Assembly: GCA_033085395.1 (NCBI GenBank)
Contig: JANQBS010000180.1
Coordinates: 18,713 to 82,712, forward strand
Reading direction: 5' to 3'
Source: Xanthoparmelia taractica
Taxonomy: Eukaryota > Ascomycota > Lecanoromycetes > Lecanorales > Parmeliaceae
DNA: 64,000 nt
A program made the translations under genes and the position numbers. Below, one piece after another: positions 35,140 through 49,205 of the stretch (its first letter is position 1; the number at the start of each line of letters is the position of its first letter). The notes under the pieces were generated by a model. It made no database searches. It was not told the origin of the DNA and was given only the letters and a program-made list of their open reading frames with translations.

Positions 35140-36080
35140 GGAGAATGTATCTATAAATTCAACATCCCCAGGGGAGGGCGGGTGGGTGGGGGACACCTAG
35201 ACAAGAGCACTCTCAATTGAATGTTACCATGGAGTACCTAGACAAGAGCGTGAACTGTAAGATATAGAGGTGCTGCAGTTGCTGTCCGAGATGGTTGAGA
35301 TGGCTACGGTCGGGGTGAGCGGGGGTTAGCGTGGGCATTCCGGCCCTTGATACAATGAGTCTTCACGATGGAGTGTCACCGTAGAGTATTCAGACACAAG
35401 AGTGACTTGTAGGCTGTAGAGGGTCAATCATGGCTGGGTTGCCTCACCGTCGTGGCGGAAAATGGGCTACGGTTGGTGTGAGTGAGTGGGTGTGAGCGTG
35501 CGTGTTTCGGCTCTCTGCACAAGGAGCACACCCCAATTGGATATGATATTGCTGGTGTCAGCGGCAAGGATGATACGTGCTGTAGCTGTGCGGCGATGAC
35601 TAACTTGGCTTGCGGTCGTTGTAAGAAGACAGCTACGGTTGGGATGAATGGGCTGTGGGTGTGGACATTGCGTCTCTCTACACAAAGAGCACTCACCGTT
35701 GAACTTTACTACAAGGCACTGCAAGAGGGATAGGTCATGCTTGTACAGTATAAGTGTTCGGGTAGCTGTTCTATCTCGTCGTCGAGGCCGGGAGATAGCT
35801 ACGGTCGGGGTGAGTGAGGGGGAGCGGGGTCATTACTTCCCTCAACATATACAAAGAGCAGTCACGTGTGAATGTGACTGCAGAGTAGCCAGGAGTCACG
35901 GTGACTGGTAGATCGTGAGTATGAATCGATGAGCAGTGGACCTTGCCGTCATTGCAGGGAGAGGGTTGTTCTGGTTCGGTGAGTGTGAACGTCAACGTTG
36001 CGATCGCCTACGCAAAGCGCACTCTTCACTGAATATCATAGTAGAATGGGAGGTGCCGGCGACGGGTAGACTATAGTAGT
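35140..36080. repeat. Degenerate ~166-bp tandem repeat, about six units
   Basis: The anchor gctacggt(c/t)gg...gtgag recurs at 35,303, 35,466, 35,632 and 35,798, with a weaker one near 35,969: spacings of 163, 166, 166 and about 171 bp. Each unit also carries a later block like cacaaagagcactcaccgtt followed by a tgaatgtnac block. A partial unit precedes the first anchor. The array ends at the border of the AT-rich DNA. Open frames inside it are translations of the repeat, not genes. Confidence 0.75.
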
Positions 36081-36850
36081 GTGATAGTGATTAATTAATC
36101 TTGCTATTATCGAAGAATATAAAAATGTATAAAGATAAAGAAAGAGAGAAAGAGAAATAAAGATATATAAGAATAGAGAAAAAGAAAAAGAGATTTAAAA
36201 GTTAAATATAAAATATATATAAAGAGAGAGAGAGAGAGAATTAAAAGTTAAATATAAAGAATAAATAAATATATAAAGAGAAAGAGATATTTAAAAGTTA
36301 TAGTATATATTAATATAAAAGATAGATATATATAAAGAGAAAAAGAGATTTAGAAATTAAATATAAAATATATATAAAAATATAAAAGAGATTTAAAAGT
36401 TAAATTTTAATATTTAATAGATATATAGATATAAGTAAAGAAAGAGATTTAAAAGTAAAATATAATATATATATATAATTATAAAAGAGAATAAAAGTTA
36501 AATATATAATATATATATATAATTATAAAAAAGATTTAAAATTAAATATATAATATATATATAAATATAAAAGAGATTTAAAAGTTAAATATATAAAGAT
36601 TTAAAAATATAATATATATATAAAAGAGAAAGATATAAAAGAAAAAGAGAGAGAGAGAGAGAAAAAGAGAGATACTAAAAAAGAAATTTAAATTTTAAAA
36701 AATAAATATATAAAATTTTAAAAAAAAAGAGAGAGAGAGAGCGAGTAAAAAAGATATAATAGAATATATTTAAAATTAAGAGTAAAAAGAAAAATAGAAA
36801 TTAAAAATTAAGAATATATTAATATATATAAAAGAATAAGTAGGGCCAAG
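36081..36850. repeat. Low-complexity A/G- and TA-rich array
   Basis: It consists of short runs of gaga and tata alternating with a recurring block (agagatttaaaagttaaatat), roughly every 40-60 bp. C is almost absent from the plus strand. This looks like slippage-expanded simple sequence at the left edge of the AT-rich compartment. Confidence 0.75.
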
Positions 36851-39800
36851 CTAAAAAACCTTAAATTTATATGTGTAGTTAATTAAAAATTCTAAATTAC
36901 TACGCTATTAGAAATAATACTCGAATAGCGTTTTTAGATCTCTCGAAGACTCTTATTAAAATAAATTAATTCTAACTTATAATATCAAATACTTAACTTT
37001 CTCGATATACTCTATACTATAAACTTTATAAATTAAAGAGCTCGATATACGCTTTTAAACGATATAAAAACTATTAAGTTTAATTTTATATTAATTCAAC
37101 GCGATTTAATTAAAATTTAATTTACTAGAACACGTTCTCTTAATAGAAGTCTTAGCGAAATTATAACTTATTTATTATATATCTATTTAACTATTCTTTC
37201 TTAATCACACTATTATAAATATAGTTATTATTAATCTTATTCGCTCTGCTATTACTTAGTATATTAAATATTTTTATTATCTTTTAATCGCTTTCTAACG
37301 TCTAAATTAACGCGTATAAACGCTCTTTAAGCGAATCTATCTTTCGTCGATAATAAAGATAAACGATTAATTACTTCTACTTCTAGATCTATTAAGAGAT
37401 TTTTAAAGAAGACGCGAACAAATTTATAATTATCGAGTTTCTCTATATACTCTTCGTAAATTAGTATTAAAGCTTTCTTAAATTAAATATTATTCTTTTA
37501 AATTATCTATATAATCTTGTAAAACGCGTTAAATACTATTTTATATACTCTTTAAAGATTTTAGAATAAGATTATTAAAGAAGCTCTACTTAGTTTAGAT
37601 TCTTTAAAAGAGTCTCTACTATAAGATCTATTAGAATACTTTTTTATAATATAGGTTTTTTCGATAACTTATCTTCTCTTAATCTTAGTCTTTATTTAGA
37701 TTTTTCTTAATTCTTATTAAGACTTAAAAAATTTATCGCTCGATATCTCTATATAGAAGAATTAAAACGATATTATTTAAATCTCATAAATTATATTTAC
37801 GATCGTTACGATACGACATTATTTTAAAATATATTATCGTAGTAATATTATAATAGTAAGAAAATCGAAGTTAATATATCTAAAATAGTACTTAAAGAAG
37901 ATGAGAATAATATAAATAAAGATTATAAAGGCGCTAAAACGAGTGCGAATAAACTCGTCTATTCGAACGAGAATATTATTAATAAAGTCTTTTATTCTTT
38001 AAAGTTAAAAACGATTACTCTTATTAATGATTATAAAGAATTTCGTTACTATAGCGTTTAATATAATAGCGCGATCTCTATAGTGTTATAGTAAATTATT
38101 ATAAATTATTCGATCGCTTTATATACGTATAAAGTTTAGAAAGTAATTATTACTTATATATTCGGGCTAGCGTCTTCTAAGAATAAAAAAACGATATTTA
38201 ATTAAATCTATATTATAAATAGCACTTAGAAATAGACTATATATCGAGATAACTTTCTTTTTATAATCTTGTACTATTAATACGCCTAGACACGACTTTT
38301 ATAAGAATATTAATAAGATTCTTTATCGTAAAATTATTAGATATCTAAAAAGTATTAACTCTTATATTAATACTCTCAAATCTATAAGTAAGAGACTAGT
38401 AAATAATAAAAATCTATAAGACTATAAGCTACTTTACGAAAACTCTCGCAATTACGATTTACGAATCTATAATTATTCTTCTATAAATAAGATAACTATC
38501 GCTTAAAAAGTAATATTAATAATCTATTAAATATATTCGAGATTAAAGATATTTTAATAGAGACTTAAAGTAATAAGAGATATAATATTCTCTACTAATA
38601 TTTAGTTTATTTATTTTTACCCTATATTCTTATCTTCTCTTTCGACGAACTATTCCAATATAACAATATTTTAAATATTAACATTACTTTAAATAAGATT
38701 CTATATGCTCGGCGAAGTCGATCTAATAATTAATCTCTACGAGTAGTAGAATATCGAATAAGAGAATGTATCGATCGCGATAACTCTAGACTAGTAACTC
38801 TAATCTTATTCTATAGATATATAATACTTATTCGTTCTATTTAATTCGACTATTAACTTAATATAGATATTTAATATAAATTTATTCACGTAAGTTTAAT
38901 CGTTTTCTTTATTACGAAAGATTATTATAGTATTTTATCTACGATATATACGTAATTATTAAAAGTAATCGACTTTATTAAATAAAGTATAATTAAAGAA
39001 TTACTTAAGCTAACATATATTAAGTAATAATTAATACTTATATTAGCGAAGTTACGATAGACGACTAGATTAATAAATAACGAGTTATTCTTTCTTTCTT
39101 CTATTAAAATAACTTACAATTTATAAAATAGTGTTAGGCTGTACCGAGCCGTACGAGTGCCAGTGTGGGGTCTCGGGTACGTCGTATGGGCTTCATATGG
39201 GCAAATAGGGTGCCCCTTCTATGAAGCGCGGCACCCGAACCCATGAGTCATATTTTTAGCCCTATGGTACAATTGGAAAGCGCCCTCACAAATAGCTATA
39301 TTAAGATACTATCACTCTATCTACGAAGTTCGATCGATTAAATCTCTTTATAATCTTTATTTATAATCTAAATTAAAAGAAGATTTAAAAAAATCTTCTA
39401 TTTAGCGAAAAGATTATTAATCGCTCTAATTTAGTCGCTAGAATATTTAAATTAAAGCTAAAGACTCTTATAAACGATATCTTAAAGAAGAAGATATTTA
39501 ATATATCTTATTTTATATAGATAGTATAGTCGTTTTCTTACGTTCTTTTTAACGTAATATCTTATTTCTTTATTATACTTTATTTATCTAGATTATTCTC
39601 TCGTGCTAAGATTTATTAATAATTCGAGTAAAGAATATATTTCTAAGATAATTTAGTTATTCTAAAGCGCTATATATAAAAAATATAATTATAGAGTACT
39701 ATATTACTTTCTTCTTAGTAGATTCTTTAGACTCTTTAAAAGTATATTAATTAAGTAATATAATGTAAACGATAGTTTCTAAGAATACTTCTAACACGAT

Positions 39801-42283
39801 TTAACTTTTTATACGCTATAAGTTCTATTACTTAATTTTATAATATCTTTAATAGAAATTCTTTTTTTTATAAAAGCGAAATATAATTAATTAAAATTTC
39901 GTATAAAGACTTATAGAACTAACTAATCTTTCTATATTAGATCGAATTTTAACGTATATTTATATTATAAAGTTTTAAAAACGAGGTCTTTCGTATACTT
40001 ATATTCTTATTATATAATATTCTAAGAATTAATTCTTTAGCGTTATTAAGATAGACGTCGTAGTTAATATTAAGATCTCTAATAAACGTCTATATCTTAA
40101 TCTTTATATTATTATAATTAGATATATACTTTATAATAATTATAATTAATACGCTATTAGTAAAATAGATATTATTTAATTCTATTAAAAGTTAGATAAG
40201 AGTTAATGTAATAAGCGATTTTTAAAGAATTTCTATAATTATATTATATTTGAATTAGATTTCTATTATCTTAAATATCGTTAACGTAAAATTATTATAA
40301 TTTTAAAGAAGAAATCTAAATAGAATTATTAAGTAATATCTTATAATCTCTATTTTTAAATTAAGTATAACGCTTACATTAATATAAAGATCTACGTTAA
40401 CGTTAAGACGTGTAAATATATCTTTAAATACGTTTAAAAGAATAGTAATCGAGTTAGTCTTCTTATGGAGCGCGAGAACGATATAGATTTAAAGAAAGTA
40501 AACGAGATTTAGAAGTATCGAGACGTACGATAAATAAGATCTACGAAGATTTATTAAAGAATTTTTAAGTTTAAATTATATAATTATAATTTCTTTATAA
40601 AATAACTATTTATTTATTTTTCTAATTAATATAGCGTTTAATTTAATAATAACTTCGATCTCGCTAATATAATTCGTAAAGATAATAAACGTTAGATTAT
40701 ATTAAGAGTCTTTTTCGAGTTAAATTAAAGATATCTTTAACGTATAAATATAATAGATCTCTTTTATATTAATATAACGATTAATTACGTTTAAAAGAAG
40801 AATCGTCGAGATAATTAAAGTGAATATTTACGTTAATGACGTAGAGGTACTATCGCTCGCATATTCTATATTAAGTTGAATATAAGAAAACTCTTCTACT
40901 TACGTTATCTTCTACTAAAGTAACTAAATTCTATATTCTTTAAGAATCTACGCACGATAAATAATAACGTTATTTTAATATATTACGATATCTATATAGT
41001 TAAAGATCTATTTTATAGCGACGTCAAATAAGATTAAATTTTAAAGAAAGTAGATATCTAATAGAGGGGAAGAATACTTACGAAGTCTTTTCGTAATAAT
41101 ACTATTTAATTAAGAGTCTAATAATTTTCTTAATCTATAAAATAAATATAAAACGAGATATATAATTAAATTTATTTATTATATAGAAGTACTTTAAATT
41201 AAAATTAAAGATAATTATTACGCTATTAATATAATAAAATATCTCGAGATATATTTAATATAATATTTATTTTTATTTATTAAAACTTTTTCGCGCTGGT
41301 AATTTTTATTCTTATTTATATATAAGATTACTCGCAAATATATATCTCTTCTCTTATACTTTACGTACTTTTCTTAAATTATAATATATATTCTTCTTTA
41401 TATAGATTATCTAATAATTATATTTATATTCTTTATATTAACTATTATAATCTTACTCTATCGAATAATATATAAGCGAAGTAAGCTATCGTTAAAGGCT
41501 TCTATTTTTATTTTAATTTAAATTCGTCTAAAAAAGATTTACTCTATAAGAGATATTAGTCTTATTAGCGAATTCGACTTATTAGACGTTTAACGAGATT
41601 ATAAGTAATATTATATAAATAATCGTAATCGAATTCTACGCGAAGAACTTATCTATTAAACTAATTCTTAAAAGTATATATAAACGGGCCTTAATAACGA
41701 TTAAATCGCTACTATTAACGCTATTTAAAATATAATCTCTTATTTTAATAATTAACTCTTCTTTTTAAATAACTATAGAAATATCGATAAAATTATACTT
41801 TAAAATATCGTGCTACGAAGAGTTAGATATAAATCTAAGATAGCTATTGCTATAGCTTCTTTTAATATCGTCTTTATTCTTCTTTAAAATAATCGAATCG
41901 CTTATTTACACTTTAAGATCTCTCTTAATATTATTACGAAATTCTCTTATATTTTAATAAAATTCGATTTAATTAAATTATTTTATATAATCGAGCTAAT
42001 CTAGACGAGATCTTTATATAAAATCGCTACGATATTAAGATAATTAATCGTATACTTTAAGACGTTCGAAAGAATTTCACTTTCTTTAATAAAATAGTTA
42101 TATACTTCTATAATAACTTTCGTTAAATTCTTTTAATAATTAAAGACGCTAAGTTAAATTGTATTAATTAAACTATCTTAAGAATCTTATATTTTTAAAA
42201 TTATATCTAAATTCTTGAATTAACTAAAAATATATAATTTTAAAAATTTAATCTAATTAATTAAGGTCGAATTAATATAAAGA
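36851..42283. other. RIP-degraded transposon relics
   Basis: TpA is very frequent, CpA and TpG are rare, and every frame is broken by many stops, as expected after heavy C-to-T change on both strands. I could not name the original elements. The 159-bp solo LTR at 39,132 interrupts this block. The block is likely continuous with the DNA right of 49,398, because the chromovirus insertion separates them. Confidence 0.7.
39132..39290. mobile_element. Solo-LTR-like element, 159 bp, with 5-bp target duplication
   Basis: This GC-balanced island in AT-rich DNA begins TGTTAGGC and ends CCCTCACA (TG...CA). It is flanked on both sides by AATAG (39127-39131 and 39291-39295). Terminal TG/CA with a 5-bp duplication fits a solo LTR left by recombination between two LTRs. 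It has an internal near-hairpin (gggtgcc ... ggcaccc). It carries no obvious RIP damage, so it inserted after the surroundings decayed or was too short to be hit. Confidence 0.82.
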
Positions 42284-42288
42284 AATTC
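42284..42288. repeat. Target-site duplication, left (AATTC)
   Basis: It is identical to 49394-49398 on the far side of the chromovirus and fixes the insertion borders. Confidence 0.85.
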
Positions 42289-42476
42289 TAATAAGCACAA
42301 GTACTGATTGATTGAGTAAAAGAAGATTAATTAGGAACTATGGGAGAGCTCGGAGAATAAGTACTCACGCCCAGCCATACTAGCACTAGTACGGACGTAG
42401 CTTCCCCAGCTCCTTCTCCTAGCCAAGGGCTAGAAAGGCGCCTGCGGAAGGCTTCCTCAAGGCCATAGCTATAATA
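42289..42476 (-). repeat. LTR (3' LTR of the minus-strand chromovirus)
   Basis: It is 188 bp, with about 19 transition differences from the other LTR. Its inner end reads ...tataata where the partner has ...tgtaaca, so this copy has taken more C-to-T and G-to-A changes there. Confidence 0.88.
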
Positions 42477-42539
42477 GTTACCTACGAACAATAAAGGCCA
42501 TCGCCCCGATAACAACAATCGTAGCTAAATATATGCATA

Positions 42540-45500
42540 CTTAATACTAAGTTAGTTCTAATGTGCTACCATAAGCTCTTTCAAAGTTCTTAATCAGCTT
42601 AGATGCGTTAGCTAGCTATTGTGCTAACATCCATTAATTATTCTACAAATCACATCCCTTCCAGCGGATCAAGTACTACGTAATAGCGTGCTTAGTACGT
42701 CCGAACCGGCGTTGACGTTTCCTAAGAAGGCGTTCGACTTTATACTCTTTCTCGTTATCAATTATAACAAATAATAGCACGACAGACTGGCGCCCATAAG
42801 AATCTATAGCTGATGCGGTAGCTGATTCGAGATATATCACAGATATAATATTATAAATCTTTATGGTAGATAGTAGCTTAAGTCGATATGCTAGTTTGTT
42901 AATACGTTCTAACACCTTAAATAATTTAGCGAACTATTGTCCTAGCTTACGGGATTGCACTTTAGCTATTTCATAACCCCGATGAAGACGTAAGTGTACG
43001 AAGTCGCCGACCTTGAAGAACATTAACTTGTACTTCGAGTCGTAGTGCTTTTTTATCCTAAGGAATATAAATACGAGGGCGTTTTATATATCGATATACT
43101 TAGGCCGATAATTCACTGAAAACGCGCTAACTATTAAAGACTTTAACGAAATCCTTATAGTAACAATACGACTGATATTCGTTGCGGAAGGCTTCGGCGA
43201 TACTTATAAAGTAGGCGATGCTTGCGAAGTAGACGATACTTACGAAGTAAGCGGTGCTTGCGAAGTAGGCGATGCTTACGAAATAGGCGATACTAACGTA
43301 GCAAGTGCTAATAAAGAAGATTCTTGATAAGTGCTAGTAGCAAGTGTAATAGCATCTTACGAAGTTACTTTAGTAAGGTCACTGAGGTTGAGGTTATTAA
43401 TATTCAGCAGATCTAGTAATTCTTTAATCTTAAAGTTATAAAGCACTTTCGTAGAAGCGAGGTGAGTTAAGCTATATTTAATTAAGTTATTAAGTGTCGA
43501 AGACATCTATAATAGTACTAATAATCATTTCGTTACTATAAAAATAAAGTATCGTAGCGCGATCTTAGCTATCTCATTGAACTTCTCAAACTAGCCATCG
43601 ATTTGAGAATATTATATAATAGAATATAAGAGATCGATCTTAAGCTCCTTTAGAATCTATTGTCATATCTCTTCAATAAAGCGACGATCGCGATCGAAGA
43701 TAACGACCTATGAAATACCTTAATTAAGCAATAGCAGATGGGATAATAAACGATATACTTACTATTGACCGCCCCATTTAATGCAGCCTGATATAAAGAT
43801 AATAGCTTTACTAAACTTATCAATAACTAACATAGCGCAGTCTTCTCCGATTAAAGCCTTTGACAGAGTTAAAATAAAATCAATCATAATAATATAAAAT
43901 AATCTGCTAAATGTGTAGATGGGTTATAGCGATTCGTACAATGTATATCGCGAAGTCTAATATAGTTGATAGTGAGGGCAGTGGCGCAGGTACTTATAAA
44001 GCTTGATAGTTATATTGAAGATGTAGAGACTACTAGTGAGCTTCTTATGAATACGGGTGTAGCCAAAATATCCCATCTCGTCATGTGCCAATTTGAATAC
44101 TTTCTATTTAAGATCCTTAATAGACAAGCATAATCGCAATCCCCGCTCGAGATTATCGAAGTAAAGTAGATCCTTAATCAGTTTATATAACAGCCTAGCT
44201 ATATTCTCCGATCCGAGATCAAGATTTAACTTCACTATAGTTATAATTCTACTCCATCTAGGCTCGTCCTAATAATCTTTCTAGAGTCATTCGCGAAAGA
44301 CTTCGCTTACTATAATCAAGCTAATCGGAAAGAAATCGATACTATTCAGAATAGACTCATTAGTCTTAAATCGATACGAGCGACTTACTAGTCGAGATAG
44401 AGTATCAGGCATAATATTAACTTTGCCAGACTTATATCTGAGCTCGATACGAAATTGTTATAAATACTCCGACGCCCTAATAAGGCGAAGATTAAGCTTT
44501 TCTATAGAAGTAGTATTTATATTAATCTAGCGCACGATACTAATAGTAGCAGAGTGATTAGTGTAGATAATAATAATATTGACTAATGCTTCGATTAGAT
44601 AACGTATTTTCTTAACCACCCAAACGATTTCGATTATTTCAAATTTAATTAGTCAATAGCGAGTCTCTACTAATATAAGCTACCTACTAAGAAAGAGAAT
44701 TAATTGCATAAACTTCTACTTAAGTACTTTAGCAGTCGTAAAAGCCTTCTACAAGAAAGGCGAAGCAGATAAGTTAGTCAAAGAGAATACGATTAACCCT
44801 ATAATAGAATCCTTAAAAGCCTTTAATAGAGTTAAATCATCTACCTTAATGTAATAGATATATGCTTCGAAGCCGAATTTCTTACTAGCATCGAGGTCAA
44901 TATATAGCTATCTAATTAAATTATAATAATATAGTATAATCGAAGATGCGAAGATTCCTTGGAGTTGATAATAAGTATTAAGCTTCTTGGAAGTAGACAT
45001 TTAAATATATGATCTATCAACTTCAGACTTGCGAGCACTTCTTGTAGTGCTCTTACAGTTACAATTAAGTAGTGTCTTACGCTCTTGAAGCGACTTAATA
45101 ATAACTAAATAGTATAACACGTACTGCTTGAGATAGCTTATCATGTCAAAATAGCGCTCCAAGGCAGCCAAAGTACGCGAGAACTCCAGATTACGTATAA
45201 CTACTAGCTTATCTGCTGCCGTAGCCAGGCCCAAAGCGTCAACGCGCTAGCCGAGTAACTACACGGATAAATACCCAAGAAAGGCCTTATTAAGTGCTAG
45301 ATGAATATTCATCTCTAATAATACTTAAAAGACTTATCTAAGATATTTAATGTGTTCTTTCAAAGAGATAGAGAATATAACGATATCGTCAACGTATGCT
45401 CGGTAGAAGCTACGAAATAAGCGAAGAATGCGATCAATCATTCGTTGCACATACGCAGATAAGCCTTTATATCCCATAACTGAAACTTTGAAGATCTCTT

Positions 45501-46740
45501 AACCGCGATAAGATGAAACGATAAGTCGATAACGATAATAACGCTTCATCCACCATTAATAGAAGAATATAGCAGCGTCTATAATAGAGATATGCGTAGC
45601 ATACCTGATTAGAGCAAGAATCTCAGCTTGAGAAGAAACGGAATAGATATCTAATATAGTAATTCTATTAAGTGCCCTAATATCAACGATCACACGACCT
45701 TTAGATTCGTCTGAGATTAACTTCCACACCACAAAATAGAGAAAAGAGAATAATATAGCAGTAACAGTTTATTCCATACGACCTTACTTATGAAGTTTAT
45801 CGAAGGCTTCATCAATAACTTCCTTATCTCGCACGCCCACAGAATAAACGCGTGCTTAACCTACTTTATAGATGTTCTTCCAATTCTCCACAAGAGATAT
45901 CTCCATCCATTAATCTTCTAACACATTAATAACATTACCGATATTCTTTCATAGATTGGGAAAGACTTCGACAACACCGGATATAATATACACTGCTGCG
46001 GGATCACCATAGATCGAAGTATTAATGCGATAAAGTATCTCGTTTTTAATAACGTTGAGGGCAGTGCTAGTAATGAAAGCGGCAATTATTCCCAAAGCAG
46101 CTCGAAAGCCTTATTTAATTTAAGATATTTCCCGTTTAAGAGGCTTATCTACTATAATAGCATACTCCGTAGCAACTAAGAAGCATCCTTCTGCTTCGTA
46201 TTCAAGCACTTTACCTAGACGAGTACGTCTAACAAGGATAATAGAGAGGTCTATATCATTGCGCACCACAATCCCAGAGAGACTATAATCAACGATATAA
46301 GTAAACAGGGTGAGAGCATCGAGCTAAGATAATTCGAATAGCAGATCCCAATCTTCAGGCAAGCAGATAGCTTCGATAAATATCGTTATGAAAGAATACG
46401 CAGGTACCATTTAACGTGCCTTGCTGACAATAGTGATATTAGTTCTTAAACCCTTAATAACTATAGATACTAGCACTTGGAGAGAGTCGCACGAGTCAAT
46501 AGTAATAAGGTCCTTGTCAATATCGATAACAATATCCTCTAACTTCATAATATCGATATCAATAAGTGCTTTGGCGAATAAGTCATTAACGATATAAATC
46601 TCACGATTAATTAATGCGATCTTATTATAATTACCTGGTATATATATGGGAATAATAGCGTACTTATGAACATTATGCTTCTTCGTGTCTAATCCACGAA
46701 CCTTAATTGATAAGACCATCTTCTTAATTTCAATTTGAAG
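42540..46740 (-). pseudogene. Chromovirus pol remnant (protease, RT, RNase H, integrase, chromodomain)
   Basis: Translating the minus strand with stops tolerated gives several landmarks. A protease-like stretch (REIYIVNDLFAKALIDIDIM) lies at 46,411-46,719. The reverse-transcriptase active site AYVDDIVIF lies at about 45,376-45,402. The thumb and connection segment (LAALERYFDMISYLKQYV) lies near 45,120-45,180. The integrase zinc-binding region lies at about 43,970-44,105 (LAHDEMGYFGYTRIH then LRHCPHYQL, where the last Cys has become Tyr). The integrase core FDRDRRFIEEI and LKELKIDLLYS lies at about 43,615-43,700. A chromodomain lies at 42,590-42,760 (YKVERLLRKRQRRFGR, then YLIRWKG). This domain order is that of Ty3/gypsy chromoviruses, whose chromodomain targets integration to heterochromatin. 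Multiple stops make it a pseudogene. Confidence 0.88.
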
Positions 46741-46949
46741 ACCTTCTTCACTAAGAATCTAATTAAAGAATACGCGGTTAATTAGCGACATAATATAGTC
46801 AATATCGAAGCAGTACTTATATAGTCGGCCTTAATAGATTAGTAAGATTTTGATAGTAGCAAAGCGATACTTATAAAAGATATATCCTGGTGTAGATATA
46901 TTCTTGGTAGATAACCTAATAATCTTCACTAAGCAACTAAATGCTTCTA

Positions 46950-48800
46950 TAGCAACAAAGTCCTTCTTATAATCTACGAACGACTTCCATACGACCTTCT
47001 TCCTACATAAGCGAACGTGCTTATATAGCCGATTATTTAAAGAAAAGGTCTTGCTATAGAATCGGCATGGAGGTGAGTTTACTAATTTAGCGAGGAAAGT
47101 AATAAAGTGTGCTTCGACGAAGTCTTCCTGCTCGTGATCCTCATCAGGTAATTCAATAAAGACTTTCGCAGAGGAGGCGAACTATTTATTAACCCAAGCA
47201 GCTCCCTAGTAGAAGACATACTCGTATCGTTCGAAGTCTTCCTAATTGTCATAGCTAGCATAGCTTTCATAATCATCCGAAGGCGTATTTTCTTAACCTT
47301 CGACATAATAAGCTCTAGCAGTAAAGGATCTTCGAAAAGAATTTCTATTGAAGTCGTTTCTTTAACCTTAATACTAATTCGAAGAGTTCTTCTAACTAAG
47401 AGACGAACTTACGTTTTCGTTGATAATTTATAGCGACTATCTAGTAGATAGAGATAACTAAAGTCGCTATTACTAATATGACTAATACTGCTAATATTGA
47501 TTAATATTATTCTAATAGGGGTAGAATAATCTTGAAGAGAAGGGTGGTCTGCCATCGCTATAAGGGTTGTTACTATTATAGAAAGGTCGTGAACCTTGAT
47601 AGTTATCTCCCGTAGATCGGAATGGTATATTACTATTGCCACCGTAAGGTTAACGAGAATATTAATTAGTCTAATTTAAACGTTGCGTATTGCTACGAGA
47701 ATAAGATCTCTTAGGTCGATATAATAAAGGTTCTTCTACCTTCTTACTAACATAGGCCTATTATTCGTACTTATAATTATCAAGCTTAGTGAGAAAGAAA
47801 TTAATAGTAAAGACGTCTATAAGACGCTACACATGTATTCTCAGGTCAAGATCAATGTTATTATATATCAAGTTAAGCTATGGCTTAACGTTATTAATAC
47901 CAGAATCCTTAGCAGAGCGCAGTATACGTTAAGCGAACTCCCTTAACTCGCGCTTAGCAGCAGCGTCACGTAAAAAGTACGTCTCTCGAAGAAGTGAACT
48001 AATAATAACATTTAATAATTATTTGAATCGTTTAATAAGTAGCTTTACCCACTTATCGATATCGAAATCGTAAATAATAATGCGGCGTTTAGTATCAGAT
48101 AGCTCACTAATTCATTATAAAAGAGCAGTACCTCGCAAGCTCAACCACAGATTATTACGTATTATATCAGCTTCTTTAATAGACACGAACTACTTAACAC
48201 GATTAAGGAAAAGATGGATATCTCTAAAGTAGGTGTCTTTGCCAGCATACTTAATTGCTACTCCGTTATTAACTATCTTTTCATTATAATATAGATCGAA
48301 AAATCTTAAATCATTGATATTTTATCTTAAGGTAGCAGCATTAATAGCATTACTACCTCCGGGCGAATTAGCGGGACCGACAGGGTCAGGCGATTCTGAT
48401 GAGTCTGATGGTGCTGAGGGTTGACGAGAAGCTGCTATGGCAGCAGCAACTACCTCATTAATCATGCGTCAAATAGCTACTTCATCCATCCTGAGCGGCT
48501 ATGATTCTAGCTCTGGTCCGATAGGTTTATCGTAGATGGTTTCCTCTGCTAAGATAGCTCTAATAATATCTATACTACCGGTGCTTGCAGTGGAAGAATC
48601 CTAAGTGCGGAAATATTCTTTTAGCTATAAAAGGCTTCTATACTTAATAATACGGTCGATAAAGACTCTAACAACACGCCGAAACGTAGGTATGTTTGTG
48701 GCCTAGCTAGGTGAAAAGAATAATAACTCTGCTAAAGTAGAGCGTCGTAACTGTCGAGATGATAAAATAGTTGCTTAAGTCGGTGATAATGATTGCTCCG
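46950..48800 (-). pseudogene. Probable gag remnant of the chromovirus
   Basis: The position between the 5' LTR (right) and protease is that of gag. Only short open pieces remain, for example 47,082-47,306 and 47,409-47,642. I could not find an intact CCHC knuckle. The call rests on location within the element. Confidence 0.5.
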
Positions 48801-49205
48801 GGCGTTCGTAGTAACGATAGATATATTTAGTAGTGAGTCCCACCTCGTGAGGAACGTCTGCTAGGTATACTTAACCTGTTACTTTCACAAAGCGATAAAT
48901 TTAATAATCGATGCGTATAAGATCGCTACCAAGCGATAAAGAAGTGCTTAATATAGCCACGGTGGCTGCTTATAAAATACTAGAACAGTACTAATATAAC
49001 TCCCGAATAGGAGAGTAATTGGTAAGAGATTAAAAGAAGACTTTATAAGGAGACCTTCAGCAAGGACTAATGATAACGTTAAAGTCGACTTATAAGTAGT
49101 AAGCAAGTAGCGAGTAAACAATAGATTAGTAAAGGACTAGTGCTGTATCTAATGCAGAAATGGTGCATATAATAACAGCTGGATGTAATAGGCGTTGCTA
49201 TTAAT

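Noticed and set aside
35424..35995. Frames repeating Cys/His-rich segments, looking at first like zinc-finger repeats
   Set aside because: They are translations of the ~166-bp tandem repeat and appear on both strands in different frames.
36851..42283. Naming the older elements under the chromovirus (copia-like or DNA transposon)
   Set aside because: Mutation is too heavy to read any domain by eye; RIP-aware consensus rebuilding from many copies would be needed to identify the family.
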